From NCBI RefSeq assembly GCF_000426465.1, contig NZ_AUFK01000014.1:62001-126000 (forward strand): a DNA stretch of 64,000 nt, given 5' to 3'. This document shows positions 36,710-46,529 of the stretch, piece by piece. Under the pieces are notes generated by a model that did no database searches, was not told the origin of the DNA, and saw only the letters and a program-made list of their open reading frames with translations. Each line of letters begins with the position of its first letter. The stretch's first letter is position 1. Position numbers and translations under genes: made by a program. The DNA is from Epilithonimonas caeni DSM 17710. Lineage in GTDB: Bacteria > Bacteroidota > Bacteroidia > Flavobacteriales > Weeksellaceae.

Positions 36710-39700
36710 GGTTTATGAAATTCAAGATTACTTCAGTTCTGCTTTTAATCAATGTAATTCTATTTTCCCAGACAGTTACCGAAATTCCATTATCATACGA
36801 TACTTCCGGTTACGCTGAAAACAATCAGACGGAAGGACTGGGTAATTCTGCAATTACCGTGGTGGATCCGCTTGCTCCCACAGTGAATGCAGAGATGAAC
36901 GTCAGTGAAACCGGCGCTCTAACGTATATGCTGCCAATTGAAACATTGAAAGGAATTAATAATTTTCAGCCAAATATAGCATTGGCTTACAATAGTCAAA
37001 GTGGAAATGGGCAGGCAGGATGGGGCTGGAATATTATGGGGCTTTCTATGATCAGCAGAGGTGGAAAAAGCAAAGAAATTGATGGCGTTACTCAAGGTCC
37101 GCAGTTCAATGATAACGACCCATTTTACCTTGACGGGCAAAGATTAATAAAGTTGAGCGATACGGAGTTCGTAGCGGAGAAATTTTCTAAAGTAAAAATA
37201 ACAAAACAGACTTCCGGAGAATATCAGTTCATCATCAGATATACAGATGGAAGAATAGCCAAATATAAGGAACTGGTTACCGGGCAATATTATATTGCAA
37301 GTATGCTGGACCCGTTTGATAATGAGATCAAATATAGCTATCAGACAGATAATTATGTACCAAGGATAACCAAAATATCATATGGGGGAACGAATTCTCC
37401 TCTCAGTATCAATTTTGAATATAAATCAAGGCAGACATCTTCAATTGGTTTTAGGAACGGGGTCAAGTTCATTAACAGCATTATACTCTCATCCGTATAT
37501 AGCAGTTCAACATATGACGGTATTTTCAGAAAGTACTCTTTAAAACATGATTTTATACGTGGGAATACAGTAGAAAGGTTAATTGAGGTTAATGTAGAAA
37601 ATAAAGTCGGTGACCAACTCAAACCCCTAAAGTTTAATTATAATCTCAGTGTAACAAGCGCAACAGTACAAAAAAAGATTAAAAATAACGCAGGCTTGGT
37701 TCCTAATACTCAGGGTCTTGGGGATATAGTCGCAGGAGATTTCTATGGAAAAGGAGAATTATCTACTTGTTATATTTCGAAGGATACAGAAGGAAAATTT
37801 TCCTTAGTCAGTTCAACTTATGGAAAGTTACCAATTGCTGTAGATGAATTTTCTTCTCTGATGGTGTCAAAAACATTAAATAATAACAATCAAATTACTG
37901 AACGTGATCAGCTAATAGTTATGACAGGTGGTTTTTTTCGAGAAATGTCGGTATATGATTTAGTGACATTTAACAAGAAAACAGTCTATTCACAATTTGG
38001 AGGATCAGTATCTTGGATCTTTGATTTTCTGACTGGCCAATTTGTACTAAACCATTCAACTAGCAACTATATCACTGCTGACTTTAATAACGACGGCTTG
38101 ACCGATGTGTTTACGTTGAATTCAGGTGATTTCGCTGTCAGTAGTAGTGCTACGTTGTTCGAAATAGGTAAAAATCAAGGAACCCAAAGTATTCCTTTTA
38201 CTATTGCGGGTAATTTTATTAGTCCATATAACCAGATGTACCCTATTGAAATGGACGGCGATGGTATCCCGGAGATTTTAACGATTAGTAATTACGGTAC
38301 TACCTACACGATTTATAAAATAAACCATCAAAACAATTCTATTGATGTTTTTAACAATTTAAAGGATATACCATTAAATGATTTTTATAATGAATTAGCA
38401 CTCCCTAAAAGAAGTACCCCTCTGATTTTCGGAGATTTTAATGGTGACGGACTAACAGATTTTATGACTCCAAAGACTGTTTACTATTTTGATGCGGATA
38501 ATCAAGCTTCTGATGTGGTTAAAAGAATGGAGACGGAAACTCTGATATGGTGGGAGTACCTTAATAATGGTAAGGGATTTAATATAACAGCAAAAGATTA
38601 TACTACACAAAAATTAGCTTATCTGATGCCTTCACAAAGGGTATATGCCAAGGCTTCCGGTTCTTTCTGGCAAAAGCTGTGGTCAGGCCCAAATTATGAA
38701 TATGACTATACAGAGTATGGTGCTACTACAGTCATTCCTACCGATTTTAACAATGATGGCAAGACCGATATTATATCGTTTAGTAAGTTTGGGAAAGTAA
38801 GATATAGTGAATCCCAGAAGCTAAATCAGGCACAATATGAAAACATGAATGTTGCATATTGGAATTTTACATGGCCGATTAGCCTTATTTCAAGTTTATA
38901 TACTAACAGAATCACCTTCCATGAAAATAAAAGCGACAGTCAGGGAAATACCACTTTGAATCCTATTCCGGAATATTTGCCACTGAATGTCGATTTAATT
39001 TCTCCTCTGGCGATTCCGTTACAAACATCAGATTTTAACCAGCTTAATACCTATAAATCGGGCTTGATCATTTCTGATCCATTAACGAAGAAAGATATTT
39101 CATATACCATAAATAACGATCAGTTTACGGAGACCTTGATCAAAAAAATTGATAATGGTTCTAATGTATTCCAACAGGTTGAATATAAACCCATGATGGA
39201 AGACATTAACAGCAACAGTGAAATATGTTATACCAAAAATCAGAGCACGGCCTCCTTTGCATATCCTATTTATGTTCACAAGAATAATGGTACAACCTAT
39301 CTGGTCAATAAAATACATACCTTATTCGATAGTAAGATCCTTACAAAAGAATACAGATATGAGAATGCCATACAACATCTGGAAGGAAAAGGATTTTTAG
39401 GATTCCAAAAAACTTTTACCAGTGATGCTTATGAGTCTGTTTTTGAAAATAATAAATACAGGATAAAAGATCCATTTAAAGCTGTTTTTTGGAACATACA
39501 GACCAAAGACCCTTTGATGGATAATGCTGTTGTAAGTTCTACTTACGGAGGTCTCAAAAAATTTATTACACAAACAACGAGTACCAATAAAAAATTTGAC
39601 AGGGGAAATCACCAATATCTCATATTGTCCACAGATGAAGTTACTGAAGACTATCTAAGGAAGATCACCATTCCGAAAAAATATGATTATGATGAAAATG

Positions 39701-42700
39701 ATGACCTGAAGTTGAAAACGTCCTACACAGATTATGCAGGAGTAGGCTCGACATTGATTAACTATACTTATAAACCGGAATTTACGGATGGCGATCATTA
39801 CTATTATGGTAAAATTGAAAGTGTAGAAACAACCACCTCAAAAGATGGGTTGTCTTTTACGAGTAAAGAAATCAATACGTACACAACCAAAGGTACAGTT
39901 AACTATAATTATAAATATGGCAACGATGCTACTGCACCACCACTTATAACCAATAGTGCTTATGACAATGCCGGTAACATATATAATCAAACGATTTACA
40001 TGAATGGCGTATCTCCGCAAAGTACAAGCTATGAATATGATGCGACTAAACGGTATGTCAAAAAAACAACCACTCCGGATGGCTTGTCTTCCTCTGTAGA
40101 AGTCAGCCCGATAGGATTAGTCTCCGAAGAAAAATCTTCTCTTGGTCTCAAAACCTATTACACTTACGATTCCTGGGGTAACATTACTGAGATCACCGAT
40201 TATCTGGGAAAGAAGACGACCATTTCAAAATCTGTATCATCAGGAGTGCCAACTGGTGTTTATGACCTTCATAAAAAAAGAGAAGGTGGTACAGAAAGTA
40301 TTGTAACCTTCGATCAATTTGACAGGGAAATACAATCAAAAACCCAGTCGATTAACGGAAAATGGCTCGTTGTAAAAACAGAGTACGATGCCTTCGGCAA
40401 AAAAATTAAATACTCGGAGCCCTTCTTTGACGGAGAAGCACCCAAATGGAACGAAATAAAATACGATGAACTAAACCGTCCAACCGAAAATAAGCTCTAC
40501 ACAGGCATTATTATTAAAACCTGTTACGAAGGAATGAAAGTAACAGTAGATGATGGTTATAAAAAGACTTCTAAAACTCTTGATGCCATGGGGCACACCA
40601 TAAGACATCAGGATCATGGCGGAGTTATTGGTTATACTTACTTTCCTAACGGTGAACTAAAAGAAACAGACTACGAGGGCATCAAAACAACTTTCGAGAT
40701 AGATGGCTGGGGAAGGAAAACCAAGATAATTGATCCTTCGGCAGGAACCTTCACATATCAATATGACAATCTTGGCAGAGTTACACGGGAAGATAACCCT
40801 AAGGGTTACACTCTTTACACTTATGACAGTATAGGACGACCCGTGACGGAAAAAACTTATGGAAAAACGTCTGCTGAGAATACCAGTATAGAGAAAACGT
40901 TCACCTATAATACTAATACCAAACTCCCTGAAAAGATCACAGGTACAAGCAACGGCAAAAACTATATCTACACCACACAGTATGATCAGTATTTCAGGAT
41001 CACAGGGAAAACAGAGCAAACGCCTGATTTCACCTATACATCTTCCACGACATTTGATAGTTATGGTAGAGCAGATGAGGTTAGTATTTCCACTGTTTTA
41101 CCTAACTCATATACCAGCTCATCCAAAATAAAGAATATATATGATAGTAATGGCATATTGATCCAGCAGAATGATGTCAATAATAACCATATGATCTGGC
41201 ATGTTACGGACGTGGATGCAAAGGGACGTACAACCACTATGGAGTATGGCAATGGTTACCAACTGAGCAACACTTACAATACATCCAATTACGCCTTGGA
41301 AAAAATAAGCCACAACAGGAATGGCATCAATATTCTTGATATTGGATATACTTATGATGTCAACAAAGGCGTTCTGGACAAAAGACATAATTTTACCTTT
41401 GCCAAGGAAGAGAAGTTCACCTATGATACTTTGAACAGGTTGCTTACCGAGACTGTCAATAATGTTCTGGTGAATGAGTACACCTATGACCAGAGAGGCA
41501 GGATTACTTCAAATACAGAACTGGGAAAATACAACTACAGCGGATCCGACTACAGGTTGCAAAGCATTAATTTCAATACCAACGGGCAAAATGTCAATGC
41601 ACAAAGAGGATTTGCATCTGCAACTTACAATGCTTTCAAAAGTCCGTTGAGCGTTACGCTGGCTGGAAAAGAAAATCTGAATTTTGAATACAATATCCTG
41701 AAGAGCAGATATTCTATGGTTTCTACGGTATCGGGTGAAACCAAATTTTATTCTTCGGATTTTGCTGTAGAGATGAAGAAAAAAGGCAGCACCACAGAGA
41801 TCGTAACCTATATTACCGGTGATCCGTACTCTGCCAATTATATCCAAAAGGAGATTCTTAACAATGGAAGCCTGCTTTCAAAAAATAATTATTACCTTCA
41901 TAGGGACAATATAGGAAGCATTGTTGCCATTACCAAAACAGATGGCTCAGTTGCAGAGAAACGGTTCTTTGACGCATGGGGCAATCTGAAAGCGCTTGTA
42001 AACGAAGCCGGGCAGACGATTACAGACGCCCAGCAACTGATCAATTACAACTTTTTAATTGATAGAGGCTACACAGGGCATGAGCATCTTTGGAAGGCCG
42101 GGCTGATCAATATGAATGCCCGCCTCTATGACCCGATCCTGAGGAAGTTCCTGAGCGCGGATAACCTGGTTCAGGATCCCTATAATACCCAGTCTTATGA
42201 CCGGTATTCTTATGTGTTTAACAATCCTTTGTTGTACGTGGATCTGGATGGTAATGAAGGTATTACGGTTGCAGCTGTAGCTATTGCAGCTGCCATAGCC
42301 GCGGCTGTAAGTGTAGCAGTTAAGATTGTAATGAACGCGATACAAGGTGTCCCCATTTGGTATGGACTGGGCAAAGCAAACCTGATGGGTACTGTGATGG
42401 GCATCATTAGTTTTGGAATTGGATCTGCTGCCTCTACTGCGTTTGGTGTTGGTTTTAGCTGGGGAAGTGCAGCGTTCCAGGCAGGGATGCATGGTATAAC
42501 CGGTGGTATGATGTCTGTGCTGGAGAATGGTAGCATTAACTCGGGGTTTCTATCCGGAGCAATATCATCTCTTGTAGCAAGTGGCGTACAAGGTCTGGGA
42601 AGTATAAAAGGAACTTATAATTGTTCCATGGCTGATACAAATCGAGGTTTGCTAAAGGCATCTATGATTGTGGCAGGTGGATTATCTGGCGGTATTTCTT

Positions 42701-43305
42701 CTTCAATTGCGGGTGGTAATTTCTGGCAAGGTTTTAGACAAGGATTAATTACAGCCGGGTTAAACCACGTGGCGCATATGGGTGCTGCTGGTATAGAATA
42801 TTTGAAATATAAAAGTAAACTTAAGGAAGCTTTAGAAGATGCAGGATATGTTAATCCTGAGAGTACTGAAGCAAAATTTGATGAACGAACCATAGGAGAG
42901 TTATTGACTAGTGTTAAAATGTTAAGAGAAATGTATAATTCTGTAAAGAGACCTACAATTGAATTAACAGAAAATACTGGAGAATATGCAGGTGTTAATG
43001 GTAGAACAAATCCAATAGCTACTATGAAGCCAGGAGATTTTAGCTCATTTGAAAGTAATAAAATTGAAGATATTGTAATTGCGAGATCTGCTTTTAAATC
43101 TATTTTCAAGTTGTCTGCAGTTTTAGGACATGAATTTACCCATGCTCAACATATAATTAGCGGAAACTTTCAATATTGGGTAAGGCATTATAAATCAATA
43201 GATGCAGCGACAAATATGTCTGAAATTGGGGCACATTCTTGGAGTATATCTGTAGGAGATACTTCGTCGATAGAAAAAATAAAATTATATAGATGGCCAA
43301 ACTAA
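36703..43305 (+). CDS. Giant SpvB/FG-GAP/RHS polymorphic toxin with zincin-like tip
   Basis: The 2200-residue protein has a signal peptide (ATG at 36715 gives the cleaner start M-K-F-K-I-T-S). A SpvB-like N-terminal part follows (about 45-130, A-Y-N-S-Q-S-G-N-G-Q-A-G-W-G-W-N), then FG-GAP/VCBS strands around 450-700 (D-F-N-N-D-G-L-T-D). YD repeats run to about 1720 and the RHS core is at about 1733-1830 (R-L-Y-D-P-I-L-R-K-F-L-S-A-D). Residues 1926-2026 are a hydrophobic pre-toxin segment shared with the downstream orphan copies. The tip, about 2027-2200, contains H2143-E-F-T-H2147 and S-E-I-G-A-H-S-W, a zincin-like metal site with a Glu third ligand. Peptidase activity is inferred. The immunity gene overlaps the end. 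Confidence 0.88.
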   Translation: MVRFMKFKITSVLLLINVILFSQTVTEIPLSYDTSGYAENNQTEGLGNSAITVVDPLAPTVNAEMNVSETGALTYMLPIETLKGINNFQPNIALAYNSQSGNGQAGWGWNIMGLSMISRGGKSKEIDGVTQGPQFNDNDPFYLDGQRLIKLSDTEFVAEKFSKVKITKQTSGEYQFIIRYTDGRIAKYKELVTGQYYIASMLDPFDNEIKYSYQTDNYVPRITKISYGGTNSPLSINFEYKSRQTSSIGFRNGVKFINSIILSSVYSSSTYDGIFRKYSLKHDFIRGNTVERLIEVNVENKVGDQLKPLKFNYNLSVTSATVQKKIKNNAGLVPNTQGLGDIVAGDFYGKGELSTCYISKDTEGKFSLVSSTYGKLPIAVDEFSSLMVSKTLNNNNQITERDQLIVMTGGFFREMSVYDLVTFNKKTVYSQFGGSVSWIFDFLTGQFVLNHSTSNYITADFNNDGLTDVFTLNSGDFAVSSSATLFEIGKNQGTQSIPFTIAGNFISPYNQMYPIEMDGDGIPEILTISNYGTTYTIYKINHQNNSIDVFNNLKDIPLNDFYNELALPKRSTPLIFGDFNGDGLTDFMTPKTVYYFDADNQASDVVKRMETETLIWWEYLNNGKGFNITAKDYTTQKLAYLMPSQRVYAKASGSFWQKLWSGPNYEYDYTEYGATTVIPTDFNNDGKTDIISFSKFGKVRYSESQKLNQAQYENMNVAYWNFTWPISLISSLYTNRITFHENKSDSQGNTTLNPIPEYLPLNVDLISPLAIPLQTSDFNQLNTYKSGLIISDPLTKKDISYTINNDQFTETLIKKIDNGSNVFQQVEYKPMMEDINSNSEICYTKNQSTASFAYPIYVHKNNGTTYLVNKIHTLFDSKILTKEYRYENAIQHLEGKGFLGFQKTFTSDAYESVFENNKYRIKDPFKAVFWNIQTKDPLMDNAVVSSTYGGLKKFITQTTSTNKKFDRGNHQYLILSTDEVTEDYLRKITIPKKYDYDENDDLKLKTSYTDYAGVGSTLINYTYKPEFTDGDHYYYGKIESVETTTSKDGLSFTSKEINTYTTKGTVNYNYKYGNDATAPPLITNSAYDNAGNIYNQTIYMNGVSPQSTSYEYDATKRYVKKTTTPDGLSSSVEVSPIGLVSEEKSSLGLKTYYTYDSWGNITEITDYLGKKTTISKSVSSGVPTGVYDLHKKREGGTESIVTFDQFDREIQSKTQSINGKWLVVKTEYDAFGKKIKYSEPFFDGEAPKWNEIKYDELNRPTENKLYTGIIIKTCYEGMKVTVDDGYKKTSKTLDAMGHTIRHQDHGGVIGYTYFPNGELKETDYEGIKTTFEIDGWGRKTKIIDPSAGTFTYQYDNLGRVTREDNPKGYTLYTYDSIGRPVTEKTYGKTSAENTSIEKTFTYNTNTKLPEKITGTSNGKNYIYTTQYDQYFRITGKTEQTPDFTYTSSTTFDSYGRADEVSISTVLPNSYTSSSKIKNIYDSNGILIQQNDVNNNHMIWHVTDVDAKGRTTTMEYGNGYQLSNTYNTSNYALEKISHNRNGINILDIGYTYDVNKGVLDKRHNFTFAKEEKFTYDTLNRLLTETVNNVLVNEYTYDQRGRITSNTELGKYNYSGSDYRLQSINFNTNGQNVNAQRGFASATYNAFKSPLSVTLAGKENLNFEYNILKSRYSMVSTVSGETKFYSSDFAVEMKKKGSTTEIVTYITGDPYSANYIQKEILNNGSLLSKNNYYLHRDNIGSIVAITKTDGSVAEKRFFDAWGNLKALVNEAGQTITDAQQLINYNFLIDRGYTGHEHLWKAGLINMNARLYDPILRKFLSADNLVQDPYNTQSYDRYSYVFNNPLLYVDLDGNEGITVAAVAIAAAIAAAVSVAVKIVMNAIQGVPIWYGLGKANLMGTVMGIISFGIGSAASTAFGVGFSWGSAAFQAGMHGITGGMMSVLENGSINSGFLSGAISSLVASGVQGLGSIKGTYNCSMADTNRGLLKASMIVAGGLSGGISSSIAGGNFWQGFRQGLITAGLNHVAHMGAAGIEYLKYKSKLKEALEDAGYVNPESTEAKFDERTIGELLTSVKMLREMYNSVKRPTIELTENTGEYAGVNGRTNPIATMKPGDFSSFESNKIEDIVIARSAFKSIFKLSAVLGHEFTHAQHIISGNFQYWVRHYKSIDAATNMSEIGAHSWSISVGDTSSIEKIKLYRWPN

Positions 43306-43841
43306 AAATTTCTTGTTATTTCTTTTTACTTCTTTTTTTACTCTCTTGTAAACAAGAAAGCACTGTTTCAATAAAAATAATAAAGTTTGAAAATAATCGC
43401 TTATATTATAAAATGAAAAATGAAACAAATAAAAATATAAAGATATTTGTGAGTGAATCACCAAATATTTTTATTAATAATAAAATACTGTTTCAAAACG
43501 AGAGGCAAGATTCTATTATCAATCCCTTTACTATAAATTTTTTAGAAGACAGTATGAGGGTGTCTGTTAATGTTTTTTCTAATGAAAAATATTCTAATCA
43601 ATTCAATCAATATCCTTTAAGAATAGAAAATTTATTTCCAAATAAAACATTTGAAAGTTATTTGTACTTAGACACGACTGGTGCGTATCTCAAATATGCT
43701 CCCGTTTTAAAAAAGGAAGGAAATATGATAGAAATAATATATAATGGTAATGAGTTAATAAAAAGATTTCAAATAAAGAACAGTGATTATGAGAAAAATA
43801 CTATTATTTCAGAAAATAAACTATTAATAAATAAATTGTAG
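43293..43841 (+). CDS. Putative immunity lipoprotein of the giant RHS toxin
   Basis: The 182-residue protein has a lipoprotein signal (L-L-F-L-L-S-C-K-Q-E). It overlaps the last 13 bp of the RHS gene in another frame, the usual place for a cognate immunity gene. The mature domain has alternating beta-strands (N-R-L-Y-Y-K-M-K-N, I-K-I-F-V-S-E). A membrane-anchored inhibitor on the periplasmic side would fit a toxin delivered to that compartment. The family is not recognised; the function rests on context. Confidence 0.65.
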   Translation: MAKLKISCYFFLLLFLLSCKQESTVSIKIIKFENNRLYYKMKNETNKNIKIFVSESPNIFINNKILFQNERQDSIINPFTINFLEDSMRVSVNVFSNEKYSNQFNQYPLRIENLFPNKTFESYLYLDTTGAYLKYAPVLKKEGNMIEIIYNGNELIKRFQIKNSDYEKNTIISENKLLINKL

Positions 43842-44179
43842 GTTGGTAATGGGTAACGTTCCAAACGAGTTGATAAATAACAATAGTATTGAAAATCAAT
43901 ACTATTTTTTCAATGTATCACACACAATTGGACAAAACATTAGATATGTGTTCCAAACAAGTTGGTAAATATAAACAATATTGAATTTCAATACTATTTT
44001 TTAGAAAACAAGATATAGAAATTGATTTTGAAATAGTATTGCGAATAGCCAGAGCAAAAGGAAATATAAAGTGGGCTATTTATAATACTGAGAACGATAA
44101 CAGATGTCCCAGATTTGTTGGTGGATTTATAATTGGTAACAGATTATAAATCCGCAATTTCGGGACGTTCCAGGCGGGG
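43842..44179. repeat. Inter-cassette repeat DNA, two copies plus remnant
   Basis: Two related units start near 43852 (GGTAACGTTCCAAAC) and 43948 (TGTTCCAAACAAGTTGG). Each runs into an AT-rich inverted repeat and, in the second, 'agaaaacaagatatagaaattgattttgaaatagtattgc' pieces. Similar units lie at about 45512-45611 and 48161-48262. Between 44049 and 44144 an open stretch ending at a stop codon (A-K-G-N-I-K-W-A-I-Y-N) looks like the end of a lost gene. The block 44145-44175 is repeated at 45646-45676 and leads straight into the pre-toxin segment. Confidence 0.75.
43882..43910 (+). terminator. Terminator inside the inter-cassette repeat
   Basis: Perfect 11-bp stem AATAGTATTGA / TCAATACTATT with loop AAA and a T run, 40 bp after the first immunity gene. 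Confidence 0.75.
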
Positions 44180-45028
44180 ATGCATGGTATAACCGGTGGT
44201 ATGATGTCTGTGCTGGAGAATGGTAGCATTAACTCAGGATTTTTATCCGGAGCAATATCATCTTTGGTTGCCAGCGGTGTAGAAGCCTTGGGAAGTACAG
44301 CAGGTGCGATAAATAAGGCGGGAAAATATACGGATTTAGCAAGTAGAAACCCTACGCTAATAAAAGCATTAATGATTACAGCAGGTGGTTTAAGTGGTGG
44401 TATATCCGCAACAATAGTTGGCGGGAAGTTTATGGAAGGATTTAGACAAGGGATAATTACAGCTGGCTTAAATCATGCGTTCCATGCTTTCATATATGGA
44501 TCAGAAGAGGCTGATAGAGCTACTAAGGAAGATCGTGACAAGTTTAAAGATGTCAGAAAGGCTTATTACAAATTTATAAATGATGGAAAATTTGCAAGTG
44601 CATTAAAGCTTGCTGGCGACACGTTCAAGTTCTCACAGGGATTAGAAAAATATTTTTGTGGATATGATATCCGCGAGAATGACTTTAATTATTTTGTAAC
44701 ACATTCAGATGCAAGTGACGGTGCTTGGATTGAAATCAATACAGGACCACTGTCTCATTTCGGTACTGCAATGAGAATGTTATCTCATGAATGGCACCAT
44801 GTTAGACAAAATTATGTTTTTGTGACGACCAATTGGATATTTAAAAATCATGAATTTAGAGAATGGGATGCCTATACTCATGAATTAAATAATGATTCCC
44901 TTCCAGCTGCAGAGCCAACGCAAACGCAATATTGGAAAACTAAACAAGCTCAATATTGGAAAGATATTCCAATGCATATTAAAACTACGTATATTGCACA
45001 AATGTTAACATTTTTTCAATTAAGATAA
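44180..45028 (+). CDS. Orphan toxin tip 1, zincin-like (H-E-W-H-H)
   Basis: The 282-residue product begins exactly where the giant RHS protein's pre-toxin segment has an internal Met (M-H-G-I-T-G-G-M-M-S-V-L). The first ~98 residues follow residues about 1928-2026 of that protein closely. The rest is different: H203-E-W-H-H207 followed by R-E-W-D-A-Y-T-H-E, again an HExxH with a downstream Glu. There is no signal peptide and no RHS shell, so it cannot be secreted alone. It is a spare tip that could be swapped into the RHS gene by recombination in the shared ~300 bp. Its own immunity gene follows 4 bp later. Confidence 0.75.
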   Translation: MHGITGGMMSVLENGSINSGFLSGAISSLVASGVEALGSTAGAINKAGKYTDLASRNPTLIKALMITAGGLSGGISATIVGGKFMEGFRQGIITAGLNHAFHAFIYGSEEADRATKEDRDKFKDVRKAYYKFINDGKFASALKLAGDTFKFSQGLEKYFCGYDIRENDFNYFVTHSDASDGAWIEINTGPLSHFGTAMRMLSHEWHHVRQNYVFVTTNWIFKNHEFREWDAYTHELNNDSLPAAEPTQTQYWKTKQAQYWKDIPMHIKTTYIAQMLTFFQLR

Positions 45029-45032
45029 TGCA

Positions 45033-45473
45033 ATGAGAACAACAATGCTTTTCCTTTTGACATTTCTATTTGCAAATTGCCAAAGTCAAAAATCTTTATG
45101 CGAAGCTAAAATTGATACTTCCCAAATAAAGGATGGAAAATTATCAATTGAAGTTATTAATCATAAAAATAAACACTTAAAAATTCCAAAAGAAATTAAT
45201 AACAATGCATTAATAATTACAGAATTTCAAAAATTAGTTGAAGATGGAGAGTATGAAGATATTGAAAGGTCAATAATACATTTTGACTGTATCACTCCAT
45301 GTTTTCCTTTGAATTATACTTTAAAAAAGGGAGAAGCTAAAATATATAATTTTACAATTTTCAATACAAATATTGTATCTAAAAATACCAAATACAGAAT
45401 TAAGCTTTATATGGAAGATTATTTTAATTGTGGAAGAATTAAAACCGATTGGATTTATTTTGAAATTCTATAG
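45033..45473 (+). CDS. Putative immunity lipoprotein for orphan tip 1
   Basis: The 146-residue protein has a lipoprotein signal (M-L-F-L-L-T-F-L-F-A-N-C-Q-S). It follows the orphan tip by 4 bp. The mature part has several beta-strands and three more Cys residues (C-I-T-P-C near 89-93 and a later N-C-G). It is not clearly similar to the other immunity proteins of the array, as expected if each matches its own tip. Function is inferred from position. Confidence 0.6.
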   Translation: MRTTMLFLLTFLFANCQSQKSLCEAKIDTSQIKDGKLSIEVINHKNKHLKIPKEINNNALIITEFQKLVEDGEYEDIERSIIHFDCITPCFPLNYTLKKGEAKIYNFTIFNTNIVSKNTKYRIKLYMEDYFNCGRIKTDWIYFEIL

Positions 45474-45680
45474 ACGCTTTTATATTTGAGATGTATTTTT
45501 ACGATCAGATTGGGTAATGCTTCAAACAAGTTGGTAAATAAAAATAGTATTGAATTTCAATACTATTTTTTAGAAAATAAGATATAGAAATAGATTTTGA
45601 AATGGTATTGCAGGTATCCAGAATAGAAGAAATTAGAAAAAAGCTTATAAATCCGCAATTTCGGGACGTTCCAGGCAGGG
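45474..45680. repeat. Inter-cassette repeat, third copy
   Basis: From about 45512 to 45611 the sequence repeats the unit at 43948-44048 nearly base for base (G-G-TAAATA…AATAGTATTGAATTTCAATACTATT…AAGATATAGAAAT). The block 45646-45676 is the same 31-bp lead-in as 44145-44175 and runs straight into the pre-toxin segment. Confidence 0.8.
45543..45572 (+). terminator. Terminator inside the third repeat copy
   Basis: Perfect stem AATAGTATTGA / TCAATACTATT, loop ATT, then a T run, after the 45033-45473 immunity gene. Confidence 0.75.
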
Positions 45681-45720
45681 AGGCATGGTATAACCGGTGG
45701 TATGATGTCTGTGCTGGAGA

Positions 45721-46527
45721 ATGGTAGCATTAACTCGGGGGTTTCTATCCGGAGCAATATCATCATTGGTTGCAAGCGGTTTGCAGAGCTTGGGAACAAC
45801 AATAAAAGGTACTTATAATTGTTCAATGGCTGATACCAATCAAAGCTTACTGAAAGCTACAATGGTCGTAGCGGGAGGTTTATCCGGCGGAATAAGTGTA
45901 ACCATTGCTGGTGGTAATTTCTGGCAGGGTTTTAAGCAAGGTTTAATTACAAGTGGGCTGAATCACGTGGCGCATATGGCAGTAGAAGCTATTGAAGAAA
46001 ATAATTTTTTCAGAAAAAGGTTAAATGAACATTATAATGATAAAACTGTTGCAGATAAACCTGTAACGGAGGATTTTTTAACAGTATTGGAAGAGTTATT
46101 TCCAGATATATATGCAACTACAGCGCAAAATTTTGCCATAGCTAATGAAGATAATTTGAAATCATTTAATGAACAAACAGGTGACAATTATAGATTGGAC
46201 GGTAAAAGTCTTGCTAATGAAGATGGTAAAGTTGGTGGAATAACGTCAATGAGTGATGGTAGAGTTTTAATCGCCCCATCAAGAATGAGAACAGCTTTAG
46301 GTTTTGCTAAAACTTGGTATCATGAGGCAATACATTCTTCACATTTTGTTTCAGGTATTTTTAATGTTTGGGATAACATGTATGGTCGCACAGAAGCATT
46401 AAGAATAAGTGAATTTTTTGCTCATGGAATTACTGATTCTTTATCAGGGGCTAATATGAAACTTTCAGATGCTTTCACAACTTATTACCCAAATGCATTT
46501 ACTAATTCAATCCTATTTATGAAATAA
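45721..46527 (+). CDS. Orphan toxin tip 2, zincin-like (H-E-A-I-H), broken 5' end
   Basis: The open frame encodes 268 residues, but the homologous segment begins upstream at 45681. There the ATG of orphan tip 1 is AGG, and a G-run of five (45737-45741) instead of four shifts the frame. From F-L-S-G-A-I-S-S-L on, it follows the pre-toxin segment of the giant RHS protein (T-Y-N-C-S-M-A-D-T-N is kept). The tip then carries W-Y-H-E-A-I-H (first His at codon 201) and S-E-F-F-A-H-G, the same HExxH plus Glu layout. It has no shell or signal. Its translation from 45721 is uncertain; the DNA could still serve as a donor for tip exchange. Confidence 0.65.
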   Translation: MVALTRGFLSGAISSLVASGLQSLGTTIKGTYNCSMADTNQSLLKATMVVAGGLSGGISVTIAGGNFWQGFKQGLITSGLNHVAHMAVEAIEENNFFRKRLNEHYNDKTVADKPVTEDFLTVLEELFPDIYATTAQNFAIANEDNLKSFNEQTGDNYRLDGKSLANEDGKVGGITSMSDGRVLIAPSRMRTALGFAKTWYHEAIHSSHFVSGIFNVWDNMYGRTEALRISEFFAHGITDSLSGANMKLSDAFTTYYPNAFTNSILFMK

Positions 46528-46529
46528 TT

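Noticed and set aside
42055-42536. Two minus-strand open frames in the RHS pre-toxin region
   Set aside because: They are shadows of the Ala/Gly-rich pre-toxin segment of the giant RHS gene.
42615-43109. 164-codon minus-strand open frame
   Set aside because: Antisense to the RHS toxin tip; no independent support.
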